Source: GCA-016699895 sp964633435 (lineage in GTDB: Bacteria; Patescibacteriota; Saccharimonadia; Saccharimonadales; Saccharimonadaceae). Taken from it: DNA of 33,968 nucleotides. Shown here one piece after another: positions 1-8,771 of the stretch. The stretch lies in NCBI GenBank assembly GCA_964633435.1, contig CAZWHA010000006.1, forward strand, positions 1-33,968, written 5' to 3'. Position 1 is the first letter of the stretch, and every line of letters begins with the position of its first letter. The translations under genes were made by a program, and so were the position numbers. Under the pieces are notes generated by a model. It was not told the origin of the DNA, did no database searches, and saw nothing but the letters and a program-made list of their open reading frames with translations.

Positions 1-1749
1 TACGACGGCGACGATGTCTCTGGCATTACTAGCTCTAATGCTGGCTTAACATTTACTGTTAACACAGCGTCTAGCCCGATTGGTGACGGCACTAACATTC
101 GGCTAAGCAAAGATGCCGCAAACAGACAAAACCAGTATTGGACGATACCGATAACAGCCATTCAGCTTGGCGACCGCGAAGGCAATAAGCTTTTATGGTT
201 TTCGATCCTGGTCAGAACCAGCGCAAACTACGCGACTAACGATATCAGATGGCGCATTTACGATAACGACGCTGCTGCTTACGTTAATATCTCAAGCCTT
301 CAGTCGACGAGCGGTTATCAGATAGCTAGCCCAGACGCGACAAGCTTTGTGGGCAATTTTTCAACCACAGAGGCAGATGACTCTTTAGAGCTTAGAGTGT
401 TTGTCGATTCGACGAATGCAAGTGCTTACGACATTGATATTGTCAGAAGTGTACTTGGTCCAGATGCCTTGGTGCCTGGTGCTATCATTGAAGCAACAAC
501 AGCTTACACGCCTAGCACAATTGACGGTGTCACAGAATCAAGTGTGGATTTCACCTACGCAAGACGAGGCGACAAACTCTACATTTATGGATCGTTTGTC
601 TCTGGTTCGCCAACGGCGTCGACCGCTGCTGTCGCGATTCCTTCTCAATACACTCTGAAGGCCGTTGGTAACCAATATGTAGGTAAATGGTACCGGTCTA
701 GTGCTGGAGCTAACACGCCGAAGCAAGGAACGGTGTTAACCGATACCGCAACTTCGACTACCAGGCTTTATTTTGGCAACGGTCAAGATGGACCTGCGGT
801 CAATCCATTCACTCCGCAAGCCGCTAACGCTATATGGGCTGGCGAGACTATTAAATTTTTTGCAGAAGTTCAGCTAGACAACGTCTCCGCATCTGCCGCG
901 CTGTCTACCACAGAGGCGATGCTGAGCACGGTTACCGTAAAAGTAACTGGCAATCCGGCAAGCGCGTCTAGCGGAAACCCGATAATTTGGCCGACTGAAA
1001 GCTGGGACGACACAAATTCTTACAGCACCTCAACGGGTCGATTCACGGCGCCAAAGGCCGCCAAGTATCGCGTTCACGGGGTTATCGCATCTGCAAACGC
1101 TGGTGTTGGTGTTGCCGTTTATATTGACGCTGTTTCAAACTCTTATGCTGGTCAGACCGATGCTGGCGGTGAAGTTACTTTCGACGCGACAGTGCAAGTA
1201 AACGCAGGTCAGCTAATTGATTTGCGTCCTGACAATACGCTCGATGTCACAAGCGGCTTTATGTACATCGAAGAAATTCCGAACTTCTCGATATTCAGCA
1301 CGTATGGGACGTTTGAGTTAAACAGAACGACAAGCGCAACGAAAACTCCAGGCGCGACGGCTCAATATCATGCGCTGACCACAAACTCATTCACGCTAAC
1401 AGCCGGGACATGGCGACTATTTGGCGTGGCTCAATTCAGAAGCCCTGGAACGTCTGTTCAATGGACTACGGTTGGTGCTGGTTGGTATGGCGCTAACGGT
1501 GCCGACTCTGTGTCGGTCCCTGCAAACTTAAACACTGTGGTCACAGTCTTGAGCGCCGATATCACTGGTGCCGATGCGCTGAACTATTACAGAACCGCTG
1601 CGGTCGCAGATACCACGAGCACAGTCCCGACTGTCGTGGTTAGAGTAACAACAACGGCGACGGTCTATTTGGTAAGCTACGCTGAATTTTCAGGGACAGC
1701 GTCTAATGGTCGCGTCACTGTTTACGCCAACGCGGAGAGATTGCAGTAG
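1..1749 (+). CDS. Tail fibre / receptor-binding protein, 3' part (5' end outside window)
   Basis: The reading frame is already open at base 1 and continues to the TAG at 1747-1749, so this is the C-terminal 582 residues of a longer protein; the GTG at 349 is only an internal start codon. The product is rich in Ser, Thr, Ala, Gly and Val with almost no Cys, as in beta-rich phage fibres. Around bases 980-1290 there is a segment with aromatic and glycine spacing like a C1q/TNF-type jelly-roll (IIWPTESWDD, then FTAPKAAKYRVHGVIA, then VYIDAV). A second similar segment lies at about 1310-1740 (FTLTAGTWRLFGVAQF). This fits a trimeric receptor-binding tip. The stop codon overlaps the GTG of the terminase nuclease gene by one base, an unusual neighbour for a fibre gene. 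The fibre call is inferred from composition and fold-like patterns. Confidence 0.75.
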   Translation, partial: YDGDDVSGITSSNAGLTFTVNTASSPIGDGTNIRLSKDAANRQNQYWTIPITAIQLGDREGNKLLWFSILVRTSANYATNDIRWRIYDNDAAAYVNISSLQSTSGYQIASPDATSFVGNFSTTEADDSLELRVFVDSTNASAYDIDIVRSVLGPDALVPGAIIEATTAYTPSTIDGVTESSVDFTYARRGDKLYIYGSFVSGSPTASTAAVAIPSQYTLKAVGNQYVGKWYRSSAGANTPKQGTVLTDTATSTTRLYFGNGQDGPAVNPFTPQAANAIWAGETIKFFAEVQLDNVSASAALSTTEAMLSTVTVKVTGNPASASSGNPIIWPTESWDDTNSYSTSTGRFTAPKAAKYRVHGVIASANAGVGVAVYIDAVSNSYAGQTDAGGEVTFDATVQVNAGQLIDLRPDNTLDVTSGFMYIEEIPNFSIFSTYGTFELNRTTSATKTPGATAQYHALTTNSFTLTAGTWRLFGVAQFRSPGTSVQWTTVGAGWYGANGADSVSVPANLNTVVTVLSADITGADALNYYRTAAVADTTSTVPTVVVRVTTTATVYLVSYAEFSGTASNGRVTVYANAERLQ

Positions 1750-2567
1750 TGCAGTTCTTTAAAGAAGTTGATGGCGAGACATGGGGCGTCACTTATGACA
1801 AGGCCATCCGAGACGATGGCTCGTTGCTGTTTCCGAAAAAGCTAAGCCATGAGTTTTTGTTGAGGCAAAAGCGGGCGCAGGGTTCATACATTTTCGAGCA
1901 CCAATACCAAAATGGCATTATCCCAGCCGACGACCAAGACTTTAAAAAAGAATGGCTAGTCTATTATAAAGACCTGCCAAAGATTAAGCACACGTTCGCA
2001 ATGGTCGATCCGGCGATTAGCCTAGAAGACCATGCCGACTATACCGCCTTTGTCGTGGTCGACGTTGATGTCGATAATCAGTGGTATTTGAAGCTAGCCA
2101 AGCGCGCTCGAATTACAGCGACACAGACCATAGGCTTATTATTCGAACTGCACCGAATATTTAAAACGACAATGATTGGCGTTGAGTCAGTCGCTTATCA
2201 AAAAGCTATTTTACATTTTCTGTCCGCAGAAATGCGAAAGCGCAGGATCACTTTACCTGTGACAGAAATTAAAAGAGGCCCAGATAAATCAAAAGGTATG
2301 CGGATTAGAGGTCTGGTGCCGAGGTTTGAATGGCAGCGCATCCAGATAAAGCCTGGACTTTACGATTTTGAAGACGAGTATATGAAGTTTCCACGTGGAA
2401 CATATGTTGACATACTAGACGCTCTGGCTAGCATTGAAGAGTTCGCATACCCGCCAGAGAAGGAAAGAGAGCTAGACCGTGAACCAGCACCAAACAGCCC
2501 CGACTATGAACGATGGTACATTAGACAACTCCACAAAAAAGCGGAGGGGCAGACCGCCCAAGATTAA
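1749..2567 (+). CDS. Large terminase, nuclease half only (separate gene)
   Basis: This 272-residue protein matches the C-terminal region of phage large terminases: the linker (LLFPKKLS, GSYIFEHQYQN), then the RNase H-like nuclease with MVDPAI (Asp87), DYTA (Asp97), GVES (Glu146) and DILDALA (Asp221, Asp224). These are the metal-binding acids that cut concatemers during packaging. It lacks the whole ATPase: no Walker A or B is present. The GTG start at 1749 has a plausible Shine-Dalgarno (ggagag, 1734-1739) about ten bases upstream, and the frame is closed by TAA at 1704, so it is not the tail of a longer in-frame gene here. The complementary ATPase half begins at 33295 near the other end of the window. 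Either the terminase is truly split by the fibre gene, or the left edge is a rearranged or mis-joined sequence. Confidence 0.88.
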   Translation: MQFFKEVDGETWGVTYDKAIRDDGSLLFPKKLSHEFLLRQKRAQGSYIFEHQYQNGIIPADDQDFKKEWLVYYKDLPKIKHTFAMVDPAISLEDHADYTAFVVVDVDVDNQWYLKLAKRARITATQTIGLLFELHRIFKTTMIGVESVAYQKAILHFLSAEMRKRRITLPVTEIKRGPDKSKGMRIRGLVPRFEWQRIQIKPGLYDFEDEYMKFPRGTYVDILDALASIEEFAYPPEKERELDREPAPNSPDYERWYIRQLHKKAEGQTAQD

Positions 2568-2994
2568 AACAGAAGAAAAGGAGCAAGCCATGCATAAGAC
2601 TATTGAAACAGTCACGGCAGAAGACCTCGAATTTGACAGAGAATTACAGAAAATGGCTGAAACTACGCCTTTAGACGAGGTCCCGATTGTCGAAGTTAAA
2701 GCAGAAACGACAAAGCCCGAGACGCTTAAGGGTTACGTTGAAAACTATAAACCCGCTAACACCATTACCGAACTTGAAGACCAAGTTTTCCAGGCAAAAC
2801 AGCTTAATATCGACGCCGTCGAAGGGTCAGATGCATTAATTAAGCATTTTGTGCGCACACAGTTCGACCAGATCAAAGAAAAAGTCGGGTATTTCCTTTA
2901 TAAAGACGTTCGAGTTTACTTTGCTGGTTTTTTAGACAAAAATAAGCGTAACGATAAACGGACTATCGATCAGATTAATCACGGAATGAAGTAA
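2479..2994 (+). CDS. Hypothetical protein with N-terminal AT-hook-like motif
   Basis: This is an unrecognised acidic protein lying between the terminase and portal genes. From the GTG at 2479 it has 171 residues. ATG starts also exist at 2506 and 2590, the last with the best Shine-Dalgarno (aaaggag, 2578-2584, six bases upstream). The longer versions carry KKRRGRPPK at residues 20-28, an AT-hook-like motif. It lies in the segment that overlaps the terminase nuclease gene in another frame, which argues that at least part of the overlap is translated. The rest is Glu/Lys/Thr rich, with a more ordered C-terminal part (residues 100-171: FVRTQFDQIKEKVGYFLYKD). A DNA-binding or packaging accessory role is only inference. 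Confidence 0.6.
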   Translation: MNQHQTAPTMNDGTLDNSTKKRRGRPPKIKTEEKEQAMHKTIETVTAEDLEFDRELQKMAETTPLDEVPIVEVKAETTKPETLKGYVENYKPANTITELEDQVFQAKQLNIDAVEGSDALIKHFVRTQFDQIKEKVGYFLYKDVRVYFAGFLDKNKRNDKRTIDQINHGMK

Positions 2995-2995
2995 A

Positions 2996-3238
2996 TTGAC
3001 ACTTGAGCATCTGATAATTCTAGGACTGATTTGTATTCTTGGTGTGTCCCAAGTGTTTTGGGCAATCCAAGTGCACACGCTCACTAATAAATTAATGAGC
3101 CGCGATTTCTTCGAGTATAATTCGATCACAGCCAGAAAAAGCAAAAAACCAGCGCCAGTAGCGCCCGACGACGCCGCTATTGACCCTGACGCAGAGCGAA
3201 CGGCCAGAGAGTTAAACACGTTATTTAACGTGATGTAA
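2996..3238 (+). CDS. Small single-pass membrane protein
   Basis: An 80-residue protein starting at TTG 2996, right after the stop of the previous gene; ggaatgaag upstream is a weak ribosome binding site. Residues 4-24 (EHLIILGLICILGVSQVFWA) form one clear hydrophobic helix near the N-terminus. A charged tail with KKPAPVAPDDAA follows, then a short helix. It sits between the AT-hook protein and the portal. The function is not recognised. Small membrane proteins are common beside phage packaging genes, but no specific family is evident. TTG initiation is assumed because the membrane helix begins almost at once. Confidence 0.55.
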   Translation: MTLEHLIILGLICILGVSQVFWAIQVHTLTNKLMSRDFFEYNSITARKSKKPAPVAPDDAAIDPDAERTARELNTLFNVM

Positions 3239-3268
3239 TTAGCTGGCCCTTTTAAGAGGGTTTAAGCG

Positions 3269-5383
3269 TTGTCGTTTTTAGATTCAGCCAGAGAAAAGGT
3301 TTACTCGTGGGCCAATGGCGAAAAGCGCGAAGTTAAGTCTGTCGAAGACCAGACACCAGAAGAAAAAGCTCTGGTCGCTTTCGTTGACGCGCAACTTGAA
3401 CAGCGCAGGTCTAGCTCGGCTCGTGTGGCTATGGAGGGGATTAACCTCACTAACACTGCATACCTTTGCGGTTTTGACAGTGTTTACTTTGATGGGGTTA
3501 CTCGCCAATTTAAGCCAATACCCGCTCCGAGTCAGCTTATCGCCAGAAACAAAGTCCACGTTAATAGGATACTCCCGACCTGCCAGAACAGATTGGCAAA
3601 GCTACTTAAAAACGAACCTCGATGGGAAGTCGCGCCGAACTCCGCAGATGAAGACGACAAAGACGCAGCAAGGCTCGCTGAGCAAGTTATCATCCAGCTT
3701 TGGGAACAATTAGGCATAAATCGTAAACGTCCGCAGCTAATCATGTGGACGCAGCAGTGCGGGTCTTCTTATTTAAAAGTCTGCTGGGATCCGACCTTAG
3801 GCGAACGTAAAGTTATGCCGGTCGATAAGCCAGACGAAAAGACTGGCCAGGTCACTAGGATTTACGAGCTTGTCACGACTGGTGATATCCGCGTTGACGT
3901 TGCATCGTTTTTTGAAGTCTTTCCAGATGAATTAGCTAAGTCTTGGGATGAGTGTAAATCAATCGTCCAGGCCAAGATCAGACCGCTATCTTACTTTCAA
4001 GACCATTACGGCGAAAAAGGCTTAATGGTTAAAGAAGAACAGTGCTGGCTAAACTCGCTTCAATACGAGGCCAGAATTAACGCTATGAACACGCAAACAG
4101 GTTCTAGCGGTATGTCAGCTAACCAATTAAAAGACTGCGCCATTGAGCGGCTTTATTACGAAAAGCCATCAAAAAAACATCCTATGGGCAGATACATTGC
4201 GACAGCTAACGGTGTGCTTTTAAAAGACGGCACCCTGCCAATTGATGAATTACCCTTTGTAAAGTTCGACGACATTGTGGTGGGCGGTAAGTTTAACGGT
4301 GAGGCTATCATTACTCACTTGCGTCCCTTACAAGATCAAATCAATCGCGGCAAAACCATGCGGGCCGCTTGGTTAAATACGATGCTGACAGGCAAATGGC
4401 TTGCGGCTCGTGGTCATAACCTAGCCCGTGAAGCGTTAAACGATCGTTCTCAAGAAATCGTTGAGTACGATCAATTGCCAAACGCACCAGCACCGCAAGG
4501 CCTAACACCGCCAGCAATACCGCAATACGCTTACGAAGAAGAGCAAACGCTAAAAGACGACATGAATGATACGGCTGGTACAAACGAGGCTAGCCGAGGT
4601 CAATTGCCGTCCGCTCAGATTCCTGCAATTGGTATGCAGTTACTTGTCGAGCAAGACGACACGCGCATTGGTGTTGAGACAGAACAGCATGAACACGCTT
4701 ATGCAGACTTAGGTCGAATACTCTTAAAATTCGTAGCCAAGTATTACGACATGCCTCGCTTACTAAAAATCACTGGCCAAGATTTATCTTACACGATCAA
4801 AGAGTTTAAGGGTGCAGACCTTAAAGATAGCTTTGACGTTAAGGTTAAGCGCGGCTCGATTGCGCCTGGCTCTAAAACGTTAAAGCGACAAGAGATTATT
4901 AACCTCCACCAGGCTGGATTCTTTGGCAATCCGACAGATCCGCTTGTGGTCCAGAACACGCTTTCAATGCTCGAATACGGCTCAGAGTACCAGGCTTGGA
5001 AAACGCAAAGCTTACGAATGCGACAAATTCAGCGCGGCTTAGACATGATCGAAAAAGAAGGCGTTAAACCGCCTGTCTCTGAATTTGATGATCATGCTTT
5101 ATGGCTCAAAGAGTTTAACGACTACCGAATGTCAGACAAGTTCTTGCTGTTAGATGATCAGAAAAAGGGCTTGATCCTTGAGGTTATGAACGAACACGCC
5201 GATTTATTGGCGGAAATGACAGCGCCTCAAGAAGACCCAAACAGTGATCCAGAATTAAAACCCACAACTGCCGCCGCCGAAGAAGAGGAACAGTTGATGG
5301 CAGAGGGTCCGCCCGCTCAACCTGCCGGTGATCAGTTATCGCAAAGCTTAGAAAACAATTTACCGCCTCAAGGAGAAGTCTAA
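3269..5383 (+). CDS. Portal protein
   Basis: At 704 residues this has the length and layout of podovirus (P22-type) portals, the dodecameric ring at the head vertex through which DNA is packaged and ejected. Supporting features are the helical N-terminus, RNKVHVNRILPTCQNRLAKLLKNEP (about residues 93-117), a WD-rich stem region, GTNEASRGQLPSAQIPAIGMQLLVEQDD in the middle, and a long acidic and glutamine-rich C-terminal tail (about 650-704) such as often forms the barrel. It lies between terminase and scaffold genes, as expected. The TTG start at 3269 has gaggg (3256-3260) upstream; no better start fits. The stop overlaps the ATG of the next gene at 5383. Confidence 0.88.
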   Translation: MSFLDSAREKVYSWANGEKREVKSVEDQTPEEKALVAFVDAQLEQRRSSSARVAMEGINLTNTAYLCGFDSVYFDGVTRQFKPIPAPSQLIARNKVHVNRILPTCQNRLAKLLKNEPRWEVAPNSADEDDKDAARLAEQVIIQLWEQLGINRKRPQLIMWTQQCGSSYLKVCWDPTLGERKVMPVDKPDEKTGQVTRIYELVTTGDIRVDVASFFEVFPDELAKSWDECKSIVQAKIRPLSYFQDHYGEKGLMVKEEQCWLNSLQYEARINAMNTQTGSSGMSANQLKDCAIERLYYEKPSKKHPMGRYIATANGVLLKDGTLPIDELPFVKFDDIVVGGKFNGEAIITHLRPLQDQINRGKTMRAAWLNTMLTGKWLAARGHNLAREALNDRSQEIVEYDQLPNAPAPQGLTPPAIPQYAYEEEQTLKDDMNDTAGTNEASRGQLPSAQIPAIGMQLLVEQDDTRIGVETEQHEHAYADLGRILLKFVAKYYDMPRLLKITGQDLSYTIKEFKGADLKDSFDVKVKRGSIAPGSKTLKRQEIINLHQAGFFGNPTDPLVVQNTLSMLEYGSEYQAWKTQSLRMRQIQRGLDMIEKEGVKPPVSEFDDHALWLKEFNDYRMSDKFLLLDDQKKGLILEVMNEHADLLAEMTAPQEDPNSDPELKPTTAAAEEEEQLMAEGPPAQPAGDQLSQSLENNLPPQGEV

Positions 5384-5805
5384 TGGACGGAATGCTCGGA
5401 GCTATCAAAGCCAAGCGCAACGGCTCTGGTCTTTTGAACGAAGAACAACCCCAAAAGCCAAGTGCAGAAAAATCTGCTGGCATGGGTCAGCTAATCGATT
5501 CGCTATCAGATGAGCAAAAGCAAATGCTTTTAAAAATGCTCGTTCAAGACGTTATGCCAGCCGACACTCAAAAAATCGAGATGGGCGACGGCATGGGTAA
5601 AGGCGAGAAAATGGAAATCGAAATGGAGTCGGAAGAAATGGACGACCCCTATGGCGATTACCAACAAGAGTCAGAAGACGAGATTGCTGAAAGCATGATC
5701 TCAAGCTCTGACATGGCCAAGGCGGACACGACGGCTAAGCCTCGTAACCTTGGTGAAAGAATGCGAATGAGTTTAGCTTCAAAACTTAAAAAGAAAGGAA
5801 AATAA
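5383..5805 (+). CDS. Hypothetical acidic protein between portal and scaffold
   Basis: A 140-residue protein starting at ATG 5383 with a strong Shine-Dalgarno (aaggag) seven bases upstream. It is rich in Met, Glu, Asp and Lys (GDGMGKGEKMEIEMESEEMDD at about 66-86) and ends with a basic helix (RMRMSLASKLKKKGK). No catalytic motif is visible. One-base overlaps couple it to both the portal and the scaffold genes, so it is probably made in the same amounts as head proteins. It could be an assembly factor or internal head protein; low complexity prevents a family call. Confidence 0.7.
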   Translation: MDGMLGAIKAKRNGSGLLNEEQPQKPSAEKSAGMGQLIDSLSDEQKQMLLKMLVQDVMPADTQKIEMGDGMGKGEKMEIEMESEEMDDPYGDYQQESEDEIAESMISSSDMAKADTTAKPRNLGERMRMSLASKLKKKGK

Positions 5806-6602
5806 TGGACATTGATGCAGCCGTTTCAGCCGCCGAGACTGCGAGTCAGACCCCTGAGCAATCAGCGACCACGACTCCCAGTGTAACTAGCCTTGACTCA
5901 CTCTCTGAGTTTGAGTTTCAAGGAGAGCGTCTCACGCCTGAGCGATTACAAGAGGTTTTTAACCAAAACCGACAATTATCAGAGGCACAGCAAAAGTACG
6001 CCAGCGAGGAACGGTTTTTATCCAACCTCGATGCCGACTTAGAGGCAGTGATCGAGAACCCGGCACTTGCTCAAAAGTTTAAGTCAATTTACCCGGCTAA
6101 GTACCACGGTATTGTTGACAGAGCTTTGGCAAAGATTAGTCCGCAGTCTCAAGTCACAGACAAGCCCGGCTTGCCCAGAGAATTCTTAGACGAATTCGGT
6201 CGCGTCAAACAGGGGTATGAGCAATTACAAAATCAATTGCATCAAATCGCTGTCGAATCAGCCGCCGCTAAGATCGATGCCATCTTACCAAAGCTATATG
6301 AGAAATATCCTTTGGCTGTAGAGGACACTGTCTTAGGTCGTGCTGAGGCTTTTGCCGCTCAAGGTGGAAAGCTAACCGAGCAAGTCTGGGAAAGATTCGT
6401 TAAAGAGAGTCACGCTGCCGTTCAAAAGAAAACCGACGCTTTTTATAAAACGCAGCTTAACAGACAAATTGAAAAGGGAACTCAGGCTCAGGACGCAGGT
6501 CCGGGTGGAGCAACGCCTGGTAAAGCGCCAAAGCAACTTAAAACGTTTGCTGACGCTGAAAAGGCGATGATCGAACACCTAAAAGGCATGGGCGCTCAAT
6601 AA
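5805..6602 (+). CDS. Scaffolding protein
   Basis: A 265-residue, Gln/Glu/Ala-rich, mostly helical protein directly in front of the capsid gene, the usual place for a podovirus scaffold that templates the procapsid and then leaves. The N-terminal 35 residues are disordered-looking (Ser/Thr/Pro). Helical, coiled-coil-like stretches follow (PERLQEVFNQNRQLSEAQQK; FGRVKQGYEQLQNQLHQIAV), then a Gly/Pro-rich hinge at about 225-240 and a C-terminal helix (FADAEKAMIEHLKGMG), which in scaffolds commonly contacts the coat. ATG 5805 overlaps the upstream stop by one base and follows aaagga. The assignment rests on position and composition. Confidence 0.8.
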   Translation: MDIDAAVSAAETASQTPEQSATTTPSVTSLDSLSEFEFQGERLTPERLQEVFNQNRQLSEAQQKYASEERFLSNLDADLEAVIENPALAQKFKSIYPAKYHGIVDRALAKISPQSQVTDKPGLPREFLDEFGRVKQGYEQLQNQLHQIAVESAAAKIDAILPKLYEKYPLAVEDTVLGRAEAFAAQGGKLTEQVWERFVKESHAAVQKKTDAFYKTQLNRQIEKGTQAQDAGPGGATPGKAPKQLKTFADAEKAMIEHLKGMGAQ

Positions 6603-6620
6603 TTATTATTGGGGGATTAA

Positions 6621-7865
6621 ATGGCAAATAACTTTCAGGGAGTGCAACAAGGTCTTGGCATTCTTAAGAATTTCTATCAAGGGCCTATCGTTGATCAGTT
6701 CAACGAAGAAGTCGCAATTTATCGCGGCGCTGAAAAAGGAAAATATCCTTGGTCAGGGTTGCAAGTAAACCGTCCGTTAAAAGTTCGTCGTAACCCTGGT
6801 ATTGGTGCCACTAGCGATGGCGGCACATTACCAGCCGTTGGTTATCAGACAACTATTCAGGCCGTTATCGCAGCAAAGTATAACTATCTGCGCTTTGGTT
6901 TGACTGGTCCGATGATTGCCGCATCTAAGTCTAACGTCGGATCGTTTGTTCGGTCTGCATCGTTTGAACTCGAAGAGGGTTACAACGACTTAAAGTCTGA
7001 CTGTAACCGTCAGATGTCTTGGGATGGTACTGGTGACTTAGCCCGAGTTAACACAAACGCAGTCGGCTCGACTTCGGTTGTGATCTCTGGCCGAGAAGAC
7101 ACTGAAGCCGCTTTGAAGTTTTTAGATGTCGGTAGCTATGTCGACATTTACACTTCGGCAGGGGTATTGGTGCAAGCCGGTTTGACCATTAACTCGATCA
7201 GCTCTGGTAGTGCTTCGACAGCTACGGCGACCGTTGTTTTCAACGCTGCTGTGACTGCGTCTGCCGGTGATATCTTGGTCCGCGCCAATTCGTTTGGTAA
7301 CGAGATCCAAGGTTTACTGACTCAGTTAGATGGCGGCACGACCACAGTTTTCAGCATTGATCGCTCTACCTATTTGCAAGCGCAAGGTAACGTGATTTAC
7401 GCAACAAGCGACGGTACTAGCACTGGGACAGACCAGCCTTTGAGCCTTGTTTATTTGCAGCAAGCTGAAGACGAAGCTGAGCGACGTGGTGGACGCGGCA
7501 TTAACGCTGTTTACTCTGACTACGTTTCGCGCCGTTATTATCAAAAGCTGTTACAAGCCGATAAGCGGTACGTAAATACCGTTCAAGGTGATGGCGGTTT
7601 TGCGTCGAAAGACAAAAATTTTCTGGAATGGAACGGGAAACCGTGGGTTCCGGACAAAGATAGTCCTACTCGCATTTTCATGCTGCCGGATAAGTTCATT
7701 GAGAAATACGTGCTAAGCGAAATGCAATTCGCTGACGACACGGGCTCAATGTACATCGCGCAAGCTGAAAACGATCAACTCGAAGTCCGCATTCGATTCT
7801 TTGCTAACTTGTTTAACAGCAAGGCCGCAGGATCGTCTGTTATTCGAGATTACGTTAGCCCGTAA
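6621..7865 (+). CDS. Major capsid protein
   Basis: A 414-residue protein immediately after the scaffold, starting at ATG 6621 behind a strong ggggga ribosome binding site. The N-terminal region (QFNEEVAIYRGAEKGKYPWSGLQVNRPLKVRRNPG) and the later SVVISGREDTEAALKFLDVGSYVDIY resemble the capsid family seen in many environmental podoviruses with an HK97-type fold. The central Thr/Ser/Val-rich part (about 150-230) could be the A-domain or an inserted domain. The C-terminal stretch FIEKYVLSEMQFADDTGSMYI is also typical. It is expected to be the most abundant virion protein. The HK97 fold itself is inferred. Confidence 0.9.
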   Translation: MANNFQGVQQGLGILKNFYQGPIVDQFNEEVAIYRGAEKGKYPWSGLQVNRPLKVRRNPGIGATSDGGTLPAVGYQTTIQAVIAAKYNYLRFGLTGPMIAASKSNVGSFVRSASFELEEGYNDLKSDCNRQMSWDGTGDLARVNTNAVGSTSVVISGREDTEAALKFLDVGSYVDIYTSAGVLVQAGLTINSISSGSASTATATVVFNAAVTASAGDILVRANSFGNEIQGLLTQLDGGTTTVFSIDRSTYLQAQGNVIYATSDGTSTGTDQPLSLVYLQQAEDEAERRGGRGINAVYSDYVSRRYYQKLLQADKRYVNTVQGDGGFASKDKNFLEWNGKPWVPDKDSPTRIFMLPDKFIEKYVLSEMQFADDTGSMYIAQAENDQLEVRIRFFANLFNSKAAGSSVIRDYVSP

Positions 7866-7881
7866 TTTTAGGGGGGAAGAA

Positions 7882-8364
7882 ATGATTCTGTCGTCGTATA
7901 CTAGGGCTCTAAAAAGGTATGACAAATGCCTTTTCGCAGGGCGGACCAAGGACGGTGTGCCTTGCGTTTTTCGTAAAGCCAAGCGCTTCGAACCTGTATG
8001 CGTCACAGATGATTTCAAACTTCTAAACTTGGTCGAGGATAAGCAATTTATTTTTGCGCTAACTGATAATTGGTTAGTGAGTGGAAAGCCTAGGGATTGG
8101 GGGATTGACGACGTCGTAGGACGAATTCAAAAGATCGATTCCTGGGCTAATGAGCGGTTCTTAGAGGATTTGGACGAGCAAAACGCTAAGGTCGAAGAGT
8201 CTGAGCGCCGACAATTTAGAAACGAGGCAGAGGCGTTTTTTGCCGATAACCGTAAAGAGTTTGCGAAAGCAGTTGATACGGCTTACGGCACATTAACGTC
8301 TCTGTCTAAAGACGAACCTAGAAAACGTTTAAAAGACAGGAGTATTAAAAATGGGAATTGTTAA
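7882..8364 (+). CDS. Hypothetical protein next to capsid gene
   Basis: A 160-residue protein. The frame is open further upstream, but the ATG at 7882 follows a very strong ribosome binding site (ggggggaag, 7871-7879), so I start it there, 16 bases after the capsid stop. The N-terminal half is a compact basic domain (RTKDGVPCVFRKAKRF). The C-terminal half is helical and charged (LDEQNAKVEESERRQFRNEAEAFFADNRKEF). No motif identifies it. The position suggests a small head or packaging accessory protein. It overlaps the next gene by 14 bases. Confidence 0.75.
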   Translation: MILSSYTRALKRYDKCLFAGRTKDGVPCVFRKAKRFEPVCVTDDFKLLNLVEDKQFIFALTDNWLVSGKPRDWGIDDVVGRIQKIDSWANERFLEDLDEQNAKVEESERRQFRNEAEAFFADNRKEFAKAVDTAYGTLTSLSKDEPRKRLKDRSIKNGNC

Positions 8365-8764
8365 TAGAAGCTTAGCTGAATCAGAACAAAAAGAGAGCAT
8401 GACGCTTAAATCTGGTCTTGCGACTAACACGCAAGAATTGATCTTGGGCGTTGCGCCTCGAGCCATGACCATTACAAACGTGCAAACGTCTTGTTTTGGT
8501 ATCTCTGGTGCTCCAACTGGTATTTTGCGTGTAACTCGCTTTGGCGGCGCATCTTACTTTGTCGGCTCAACCTTTTTGGTCCCGGCAGTGGGTGTATCTG
8601 GCGTTTTGGGTGTAAGCCTTCCCGCAACTGGTTCAAGCCTTTTGAACTTGGTTGAGGGTGACATGGTCACCGTTCTTTTCGGCGGTGGTACTGGTGCTGC
8701 GGCTGCGTCGGCAATTGTCGACATGGTTGTGCAGAACGTTCAAGACATCAAGACTTGGTACTAG
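8351..8764 (+). CDS. Probable small virion structural protein
   Basis: A 137-residue protein starting at ATG 8351, with aggag at 8340-8344 inside the end of the upstream gene. After a short charged N-terminus it is made of beta-prone Gly/Val/Thr-rich segments (VQTSCFGISGAPTGILRVTRF; VLFGGGTGAAAASAIVDMVV) with few charges. This is the profile of capsid decoration or head-fibre proteins. It lies between the capsid gene and a repeat-containing fibre-like gene and is followed by a structured intergenic region. The exact role is unknown. Confidence 0.7.
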   Translation: MGIVNRSLAESEQKESMTLKSGLATNTQELILGVAPRAMTITNVQTSCFGISGAPTGILRVTRFGGASYFVGSTFLVPAVGVSGVLGVSLPATGSSLLNLVEGDMVTVLFGGGTGAAAASAIVDMVVQNVQDIKTWY

Positions 8765-8771
8765 CTTTTTA

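Noticed and set aside
349..1749. Complete 466-residue protein starting at GTG 349
   Set aside because: The same frame is open back to base 1 with fibre-like sequence, and there is no ribosome binding site at 349; the gene is cut by the window edge.
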